From a virus, in the IMG/VR virus record IMGVR_UViG_3300043540_000114, positions 1 to 44,481 of that record: a DNA stretch of 44,481 nt; one strand, 5' to 3'. Position numbers and translations under genes: made by a program. Below the pieces are notes generated by a model. It searched no databases. It was not told the DNA's origin and worked only from the letters and a program-made list of their open reading frames with translations. This document shows, piece by piece, positions 38,845 to 44,481 of the stretch; positions within the stretch are counted from its first letter, which is position 1; every line of letters begins with the position of its first letter.

Positions 38845-40358
38845 TGGGATACCTGAAAATATTGGATAGCAGAGGCAACAAAATTCGTATGGCGCTTCCG
38901 GATTTCGAAGGGGCTGGAAGCGGCCGGAGACTATCATCATGGGGAATGTCTTCCGCAGGCCCGAATAATACCCTGTTTTCTTCTCTTGGAACCCTTCGGT
39001 CAAGATCAAGGGAGCTTGTCCGAAACGACCCCCAGATTGATGGTGCACTGAATACGCTGGTATCCAATCTTGTTGGCATGGGTATTTCCCCGCGTTGGCA
39101 AATTCATGATTCTCAATTGAAAAAACAGATTCAGGCGTTATGGGCTGACTGGATTCTGGAGGCTGACGCCGACGGAATTCTGGATTTCTATGGACTGCAA
39201 TCCTTGGTCACACGGTCAATTATCGAAAACGGTGAAGTTTTTGTACGGTTCCGGCCTCGGCGACCGGAAGACGGGCTTTCGGTTCCCCTTCAGCTTCAGG
39301 TTTTGGAGGGTGATCACCTGGACCCAGCATACAACACGATTGCCCCGAACGGCAACGAAGTTCGAATGGGGATTGAGTTTGACGCGATAGGACGGCGGGC
39401 GGCGTACTGGATGTTCCGGGAGCATCCCGGGGAATCGTTTCTCACTGTCAGGGATCAATTCGAGCGAGTCCGGATTCCGGCAGAAGAGGTCATGCATATA
39501 TACAGACCATTGAGGGCGGGACAGAAACGGGGAATGCCATGGCTGGCCTCTGTATTGGTTACGATGCATGAACTCAATCAATTTAATGATGCGGAACTTG
39601 TCAGAAAAAAAACTGCTGCCATGTTTGGCGGATTTATTACCCAGCCCCCGGAAGATACTGAAATGCCATCGGTGCTGGGGAATCTAAATGGCACGGATGA
39701 ATCCGGGAGCCCGGTAATCGATATCGAACCGGGAACGTTTCCTGCGCTCCCCCCTGGATACGAGGTGACATTTTCTACTCCGGCGGATGTAGGGGGGAAT
39801 TATGAGTCATTTGTAAAACATCAGGAACGACGGGCGGCAAGAGGTCTTGGTGGCCTCACCTATGAGAAATTCACCGGCGATCTGAGCGGGGTCAATTATT
39901 CCTCCATCAGGGCCGGGAATCTGGAATTCCAGCGACAATGCAAGCAGTTTATTTACAACGTGTTGGCGTTTCAATTCTGTAGGCCAGTCGCTCGGTATTG
40001 GCTCAATCAAGCGTATCTTGCGAATGCTATTGATCTGCCCGGTTACGCGAAGAATCCCAAGCAATATTGGAGGATCAAATGGACCATCGATGGCTGGCCG
40101 TGGGTTGATCCTCTGAAAGACCTTAACGCCTCAAAGGGCATGGTTAGGGCAGGTTTTTCGTCACGCACCCAGGAGGTCGCGGAACGAGGCCTTGATGTAG
40201 AGGAGTTGGAAGCCGAGATTGCAGCAGATAACGAGCGGGCGGACGCCATGAATCTTGTGTTCGATTCGGACACACGTAAAACCGATATCAGTGGGAGAAA
40301 TTATAGTGCTGAACAGCAACAAAAAAATAATGTCAGCGGTGCCAGCAAGACTAATTGA
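38844..40358 (+). CDS. Portal protein (lambda gpB family)
   Basis: 504 residues. The lambda-type portal pattern is visible: an early RSRELVRNDPQIDGALNTLV, the aromatic WADWILEADADGILDFYG, QLQVLEGDHLDP near residue 155, EVMHIYRPLRAGQKRGMPWL near 215 and the GLGGLTYEKFTGDLSGVNYS segment near 340. It forms the dodecameric ring through which DNA enters. The C-terminal 30 residues are polar. The protease gene overlaps its end. Confidence 0.95.
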   Translation: MGYLKILDSRGNKIRMALPDFEGAGSGRRLSSWGMSSAGPNNTLFSSLGTLRSRSRELVRNDPQIDGALNTLVSNLVGMGISPRWQIHDSQLKKQIQALWADWILEADADGILDFYGLQSLVTRSIIENGEVFVRFRPRRPEDGLSVPLQLQVLEGDHLDPAYNTIAPNGNEVRMGIEFDAIGRRAAYWMFREHPGESFLTVRDQFERVRIPAEEVMHIYRPLRAGQKRGMPWLASVLVTMHELNQFNDAELVRKKTAAMFGGFITQPPEDTEMPSVLGNLNGTDESGSPVIDIEPGTFPALPPGYEVTFSTPADVGGNYESFVKHQERRAARGLGGLTYEKFTGDLSGVNYSSIRAGNLEFQRQCKQFIYNVLAFQFCRPVARYWLNQAYLANAIDLPGYAKNPKQYWRIKWTIDGWPWVDPLKDLNASKGMVRAGFSSRTQEVAERGLDVEELEAEIAADNERADAMNLVFDSDTRKTDISGRNYSAEQQQKNNVSGASKTN

Positions 40359-41562
40359 TACCGCCTTGATGGTGCACCCGGACCGAGCATTAGAAATTTT
40401 GCGGGCCATACAGGGTGATGTCATCTCCATTATTGACACCCCCAAAAAGATAGCAATGAGCGGTTTTTCGGACGGCATAGAATATTTGGACGACGGATAT
40501 GCCATTGTTAATGGGGTTGGCATTATCGATATATCCGGAGGCCTAATTTACAAGGGGTATGGCTGGTTTTGGGAAACATCCTACCTGGATATCAGACGGG
40601 CATTTCAGTCTGCCCTGGCGGATCCAGCGGTGAAATCCATCCTATTCGATATTGATTCACCCGGCGGCGAGGTGGCGGGGGTTTTTGATTTGGTGGATGA
40701 GATATATTCTGCGAGAGGTTATAAGCCAATTGTTGCGATGGCAAATGAAGATGCATTTTCAGCGGCCTATGCTATCGCATCGGCAGCGGATGAAGTGTAT
40801 CTGACACGAACTGCACAAGTCGGTTCGATTGGGGTTATCGCAATCCATGCAGATCAGAGCGGGTATGATGCCCAACTTGGAGTAAAATACACAGCTATTT
40901 ATGCAGGTGAGAGGAAAAATGATTTTAATCCCCATGAACCTTTGAATGATTTGGCACGTGAGTCAATACAGGCACATATCAATACGATTTACGATCTTTT
41001 TACGACTACGGTAGCGAGGAACCGGGGGATTGATCAGAATGTCATTAAAGACACACAAGCGGCGATTTTTTCAGGGGGTGACGCTGTTCGAATGGGACTT
41101 GCCGATGGGGTAAAAACATTTGAACAAGTCTATCAAGGATTATCCAAATTAGCAAAGGGGGGATTTTTTATGGGGATCGATCAGATCAAAGAAGCAATAG
41201 TGGCTGAAAAACCGGAAAACATCGAAAAGATGATGGCTGATATCGGTTTCATGCCGGTATCCGGAATGCCGGATATCGAAAAGATTAAGGCTGAGGCGAT
41301 GGAGGCTGGGCGGATCGAGGGAGCGAGGCAGGCGATTATGCAGGCGACTGAGATCGTGGAGCTCTGCGAATTGGCTGGGACAATGAATTTGGCTGGCAGC
41401 CTTCTGGGTTCCAGTATTCAGGAAGCCAAAAAGATGATCCTGGAAGAAAAAGCGAAGCAGGATAGCGCACATGTTATCAAATCAACCGTTGGGCCGATCG
41501 GGGCTGATGATGTCAATGCACTAATCGAAGATGCCAAAAGGCGGGCAGGGGTCAATAAATAA
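40306..41562 (+). CDS. Head maturation protease, S49/SppA family (lambda gpC-like) with scaffold domain
   Basis: 418 residues from GTG 40306, which has GGGAGAA six bases upstream; ATG 40330 is an alternative start. Residues 100-270 are the S49 core: ILFDIDSPGGEVAGVFDLVD near 113, AFSAAYAIASAADEVY near 150 with the nucleophile Ser, VGSIGVI near 172 and GERKNDFNP. The C-terminal 130 residues are helical and form the scaffold part. It shapes the prohead and cleaves portal and scaffold during maturation. An internal in-frame start with a strong ribosome site makes the scaffold alone. Confidence 0.92.
   Translation: MLNSNKKIMSAVPARLIDTALMVHPDRALEILRAIQGDVISIIDTPKKIAMSGFSDGIEYLDDGYAIVNGVGIIDISGGLIYKGYGWFWETSYLDIRRAFQSALADPAVKSILFDIDSPGGEVAGVFDLVDEIYSARGYKPIVAMANEDAFSAAYAIASAADEVYLTRTAQVGSIGVIAIHADQSGYDAQLGVKYTAIYAGERKNDFNPHEPLNDLARESIQAHINTIYDLFTTTVARNRGIDQNVIKDTQAAIFSGGDAVRMGLADGVKTFEQVYQGLSKLAKGGFFMGIDQIKEAIVAEKPENIEKMMADIGFMPVSGMPDIEKIKAEAMEAGRIEGARQAIMQATEIVELCELAGTMNLAGSLLGSSIQEAKKMILEEKAKQDSAHVIKSTVGPIGADDVNALIEDAKRRAGVNK
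41170..41562 (+). CDS. Nested scaffolding protein (Nu3-like)
   Basis: 130 residues from an in-frame ATG inside the protease gene. AAAGGGGGGA stands six bases before it, one of the strongest ribosome sites in the window, and the product MGIDQIKEAIVAEKPENIEK and onward is helical and charged, as scaffolds are. In lambda Nu3 is made in the same way from within C. No separate scaffold gene is seen. Start and role are inferred from this pattern. Confidence 0.8.
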   Translation: MGIDQIKEAIVAEKPENIEKMMADIGFMPVSGMPDIEKIKAEAMEAGRIEGARQAIMQATEIVELCELAGTMNLAGSLLGSSIQEAKKMILEEKAKQDSAHVIKSTVGPIGADDVNALIEDAKRRAGVNK

Positions 41563-41593
41563 GGGATAATCAACAACACAGGGGGAAAGGGCT

Positions 41594-42247
41594 ATGGCAG
41601 TACAAGCAGAAGGAAATTATCTGAATGATTTATTGAAATGGGAATTGGAAAATCTACAGTCCCGCGAAAAAGTGACTGTTCTATCTGGGCAAAACCTCAT
41701 CATGGGAGAGGTGGTCGGAAAGATCACAAAAAGCATTCCGACGACTGGAACAGCCGGGACAAATACTGGGGGTGGAACCTGTACCAGCGTGAGCGGCGGA
41801 GCAAAAACCAAGATCGGCAAATATATGCTGGTATGTACCGCGACAGCAACAAATGGCGGGACATTCCGGGTAGTCGATCCTGAAGGGTATATGCTGCCGA
41901 ACGCGGTTGTCGGAACGGCATACAATCATGAACAGATCAAGTTTATCCTCAATGATGGAACACCCGATTTTGTGGTCAATGACAGCTTCATCATTGAGGT
42001 GATGGAAGGGCCAGGGAAGGTCAAGGCAATAGATTTTGCTGCGGTTGATGGATCACAAGATGCTTTCGGATTCATGATCGGCAGTTGTGATGCGTCTCAG
42101 GCGGATACAGAGGGAGTGGCAATTGTCAGGGATGCCCAGATTGTCGCGGATTATCTATCATGGCCGACAGGCGCAACTGCAGGCCAGAAGGCCGCTGCAC
42201 TGGCTCAACTTTACGACAAGGGAATTGTCACCAGGGATGAAGCTTAA
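41594..42247 (+). CDS. Head decoration protein (lambda gpD-like)
   Basis: 217 residues with GGGGGAAAGG before ATG. The C-terminal half, KAIDFAAVDGSQDAFGFMIG, then ADTEGVAIVRDAQIVADYLS and KAAALAQLYDKGIVTRDEA, matches the HDPD family. It is twice as long as lambda D (110). The added central part (about residues 25-130) is rich in Gly and Thr with a repeated strand pattern, as in longer family members. It stabilises the expanded capsid. It lies between the protease and major capsid genes as in lambda. Confidence 0.88.
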   Translation: MAVQAEGNYLNDLLKWELENLQSREKVTVLSGQNLIMGEVVGKITKSIPTTGTAGTNTGGGTCTSVSGGAKTKIGKYMLVCTATATNGGTFRVVDPEGYMLPNAVVGTAYNHEQIKFILNDGTPDFVVNDSFIIEVMEGPGKVKAIDFAAVDGSQDAFGFMIGSCDASQADTEGVAIVRDAQIVADYLSWPTGATAGQKAAALAQLYDKGIVTRDEA

Positions 42248-42295
42248 TTGCTGACGCCTTCATTCGAATAATTCATAGATATGGAGAAATGAAAA

Positions 42296-43303
42296 ATGAT
42301 TTTGAATCCCTTTGAAACGGATGCTTTTAATTTGGTTTCGTTGACCAGGGCAATCAATATTTTGCCCAACAATTACGGGCGGGTCGGCGAGTTGGGACTT
42401 TTCCCGGATCGCGGTGTAACAACACGAACTATCATGGTTGAAGAACAGAACGGGGTGCTGAATCTGTTGCCGACCATGCCGGTCGGATCTCCCGGAACAC
42501 AGAACCAACAGGGTAAGCGGAAAGTGAGATCATTCGCTATTCCGCATATTCCCATGGATGATGTTATTTTGCCGTCAGAGTATGACAGCATTCGGGCATT
42601 CGGGACTGAGTCTAACACAGAAACTTTGGCCAGTATCTTGAATCGTCACATGCAGACGGCCAAAAACAAGTTTGCCCTTACCCTGGAGTATCTCAGAATG
42701 GGTGCACTGAAGGGCATCATTCTGGATGCTGATGGTTCCGTTCTGTACAACCTCTACACGGAGTTTGGAATTACTCCCAAAACCATTGATTTTGCTCTGG
42801 CTAATAACAACACCGAGGTACGGGAAAAATGCTTCGAGTTGTTGCGGCACATCGAGGATAATCTGAAGGGTGAGGTTATGACTGGTGTCCGGGTTCTTGT
42901 GTCTTCAGAATTTTTCGACGCCCTGGTGCACCATCCGAGTGTTGAAGACGCTTACAAGTATTCCATCGCCGCGGTGCAGACCATGGGCGGGGATATCCGC
43001 AAAGGTTTCGCTTTTGGCGGGGTCACATTCGAGGAATATCGGGGAACGGCTACCGATGCGGCCGGAACCGTTCGAAGGTTCATTGCAAGCGGTGAGGGCC
43101 ATGCCTTTCCGATGGGAACATCAGAAAGTTTTGAAACCATCTATGCCCCGGCTGATTTTCTGGAAACCGCAAACACCATCGGGATTCCATTGTATGCCAA
43201 ACAAGAGGCGCGGAAATTCAACCGAGGGGTTGATTTGCATATCCAATCGAATCCACTGCCAATCTGTTACAGGCCGGGAGTATTAGTTAAGGTGACGGCA
43301 TAA
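42296..43303 (+). CDS. Major capsid protein (lambda gpE family)
   Basis: 335 residues, close to lambda E (341). Family segments include MILNPFETDAFNLVSLTRAI at the start, RVGELGLFPDRGVTTRTIMV, RKVRSFAIPHIPMDDVILPS and, near the end, ADFLETANTIGIPLYAKQEA followed by RGVDLHIQSNPLPI. It has the HK97-like shell fold. TATGGAGAAATG lies before its ATG. The stop overlaps the next start as TAATG. Confidence 0.96.
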   Translation: MILNPFETDAFNLVSLTRAINILPNNYGRVGELGLFPDRGVTTRTIMVEEQNGVLNLLPTMPVGSPGTQNQQGKRKVRSFAIPHIPMDDVILPSEYDSIRAFGTESNTETLASILNRHMQTAKNKFALTLEYLRMGALKGIILDADGSVLYNLYTEFGITPKTIDFALANNNTEVREKCFELLRHIEDNLKGEVMTGVRVLVSSEFFDALVHHPSVEDAYKYSIAAVQTMGGDIRKGFAFGGVTFEEYRGTATDAAGTVRRFIASGEGHAFPMGTSESFETIYAPADFLETANTIGIPLYAKQEARKFNRGVDLHIQSNPLPICYRPGVLVKVTA

Positions 43304-43623
43304 TGGAACGTGTGGATGACGAGATCGAAAAAGCCTGGCGTTGTGTTGCGGATCGAATGGGGAGCATCGCAACTGTTATTCCGGCAGGAGAAGGGGATAA
43401 TCGAAACATTCCCGTTATTCTCCTGCTCGGAGAGACCGATAAACAGGTAGGGACTACCAACACCTGGGAACCCATGGATACTATCGAGTATTGGCAGTCT
43501 GATTTAGGCCGAGAGGTAGCACGGGGGGATAAATTCCAGATCGATGGCAAAACATTCGTTGTTCGTGGAATCATCGCTGATAACGGACGTTTCGTTAAGG
43601 CGGAGGTGGGGCGGGTGGCATGA
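43303..43623 (+). CDS. Head-tail connector (gpFII-like)
   Basis: 106 residues. Place and size fit lambda FII (117 residues): after the major capsid gene and before Z-like and U-like genes. A helical start is followed by beta strands with DKFQIDGKTFVVRGIIADNG, as in the FII-type beta barrel that joins the filled head to the tail. It couples by TAATG to the capsid gene and by ATGA to the next. The assignment is by order and fold pattern. Confidence 0.7.
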   Translation: MERVDDEIEKAWRCVADRMGSIATVIPAGEGDNRNIPVILLLGETDKQVGTTNTWEPMDTIEYWQSDLGREVARGDKFQIDGKTFVVRGIIADNGRFVKAEVGRVA

Positions 43624-44279
43624 TTAAGGTGGAAATTGATCAGGTGAAATATCGGGACGCTCAAAAAGCCTTGCGATCTTTACGGAAATCACTTCCTCGC
43701 GATGCTGTGTCGGCAATGTCAAAAACCGTTACAAGCATTGTACGGATACTCACCGATGCCACGGCAGACGTCCTGAACCTGACCAAGGGGCGGATCAAAG
43801 ATGATATCACTGTTGAAATCAAGGGCGCTGAAATCGATTCAGATAATGTCCTAAGTAAATTTTTAGGTGCTGTTCGATCTACCGGGCAACCCCTGGGCTT
43901 GGTTCAGTTTGCAACCAATGCGAACACTTGGCAACAGGGGCGATCAGTCAATGTCAAGATATTTAAGGGACGTGAGACAATTCGTTTCACTCATGCGTTT
44001 ATAGCGAAGGGGAGTGGGGCGAGTCTTTCACAAAAAACGGGTGATATCAAAAAACACATGTGGGAGCGGGAAGGCAAGAGGAGCGGGGCATATAATCCTC
44101 GACGGAAATATGCCCAATTACCATATTCGTATCGGTTCCCCATCAAACGATTAACGACTGTCAGAATCCAAGATATTCAAGCACAGCCGGATTTAATCGG
44201 TCAAGTCCTCAAAGACATCGGTGAAGATGCGCTAAAAGGATTACGGGATCAGATGGACATCACCATAAAAGCTGGATAA
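43620..44279 (+). CDS. Minor tail protein Z-like
   Basis: 219 residues. The start, KVEIDQVKYRDAQKALRSLR, then MSKTVTSIVRILTDATADVL and LTKGRIKDDI follow the pattern of lambda Z and related tail-completion proteins; the late GRETIRFTHAFIAKG is also usual. Z connects the DNA end or tail terminator with the head. It overlaps the FII-like gene by ATGA, and the tail terminator-like gene follows 10 bases later. Confidence 0.8.
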   Translation: MIKVEIDQVKYRDAQKALRSLRKSLPRDAVSAMSKTVTSIVRILTDATADVLNLTKGRIKDDITVEIKGAEIDSDNVLSKFLGAVRSTGQPLGLVQFATNANTWQQGRSVNVKIFKGRETIRFTHAFIAKGSGASLSQKTGDIKKHMWEREGKRSGAYNPRRKYAQLPYSYRFPIKRLTTVRIQDIQAQPDLIGQVLKDIGEDALKGLRDQMDITIKAG

Positions 44280-44289
44280 GGGGTGAGGA

Positions 44290-44481
44290 ATGACCAAAGG
44301 TAAACCGATCAGACAGTTAATCGGGGAACAACTGATCCAATTGCTAACCACAATCCGCACCCCATTATACCGCACAAATATCGGGGAACATGTATTTTGG
44401 GGTCGCGCGAAGGTTGATCCTAATACTCAACTGCCCTGTGTGGTCGTGACTCCTCAAAGGGAAACTGCAAAACGGGAGGCA
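44290..44481 (+). CDS. Tail terminator-like protein, N-terminal part (gene crosses the window ends)
   Basis: 64 whole codons from ATG 44290 (GGGTGAGGA before it) to the last base, open at the end. The segment PIRQLIGEQLIQLLTTIRTP, then a strand with LPCVVVTPQRE is a helix-then-strand start as in lambda U-type terminators. It continues in frame at base 1 of the window (AKREA then YGAYTRTFECQIEA) for 81 more codons. Together they give one protein of normal size, which is the main evidence that the window is a circle. Confidence 0.7.
   Translation, partial: MTKGKPIRQLIGEQLIQLLTTIRTPLYRTNIGEHVFWGRAKVDPNTQLPCVVVTPQRETAKREA

Noticed and set aside
1-44481. tRNA or rRNA genes
   Set aside because: No cloverleaf with a T-loop GTTCRANNC box was noticed on either strand; this was by eye and is not exhaustive.

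Overview
The window reads as an essentially complete tailed-phage genome of lambda-like (siphovirus) architecture. The last open frame (44290 to the end) and the first (1 to 246) join in frame across the two ends into one tail-terminator-like protein of about 145 residues, so the 44,481 bases are most simply a circular or circularly permuted genome opened inside a gene. The host is probably a Gram-negative bacterium, inferred from lambda-type head proteins, a lipoprotein beside a membrane-anchored coiled-coil protein in the lysis region, and a T4-type lysozyme. No host marker, tRNA gene, integrase, transposase or ParA was found.

Layout. 1-4622: tail terminator, tail tube, tail assembly chaperone with a programmed -1 frameshift, tape measure. 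4626-15857: tail tip and fibre genes, including a 1367-residue Asp-box (BNR) propeller protein, a protein ending in a CAP domain, a P-loop kinase-like protein and a Kelch propeller protein. 15873-17819: lysis region (lipoprotein, membrane coiled-coil protein, lysozyme, holin-like membrane proteins). 17820-18441: a terminator hairpin, a small leftward HTH gene and a divergent Cro-like gene with palindromic candidate operators between them. 18445-24835: recombination and maintenance genes: PD-(D/E)XK nuclease with Cys cluster, two ParB-like proteins, a probable recombination-associated protein, and a Rad50/SMC-like ATPase split over two genes. 24836-25497: a gene-free 660-base array made of in-phase NNGAY pentamers interrupted by four 57-base double-hairpin modules. 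25498-30647: replication and nucleotide genes (initiator with iteron-like repeats, helicase-loader-like protein, HU/IHF, MazG-like, RusA resolvase, SLOG protein, PRTase-like protein). 30846-34660: ParB-like protein, candidate DNA-base glycosyltransferase, terminase small and large subunits. 34671-38430: accessory island between terminase and portal, with an ArdC-type antirestriction gene lying between two nearly identical 206-base terminator-promoter-leader cassettes. 38623-44279: gpW-like protein, portal, S49 protease with nested scaffold, decoration protein, major capsid protein, FII-like and Z-like proteins.

All but one gene lie on the + strand, and many overlap by ATGA or TAATG, which suggests translational coupling. 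The two most unusual signals are the pentamer/hairpin array, where stems differ in sequence but keep their pairing, and the duplicated regulatory cassette that flanks the antirestriction gene. Family names rest on motif recognition only; no search was run.
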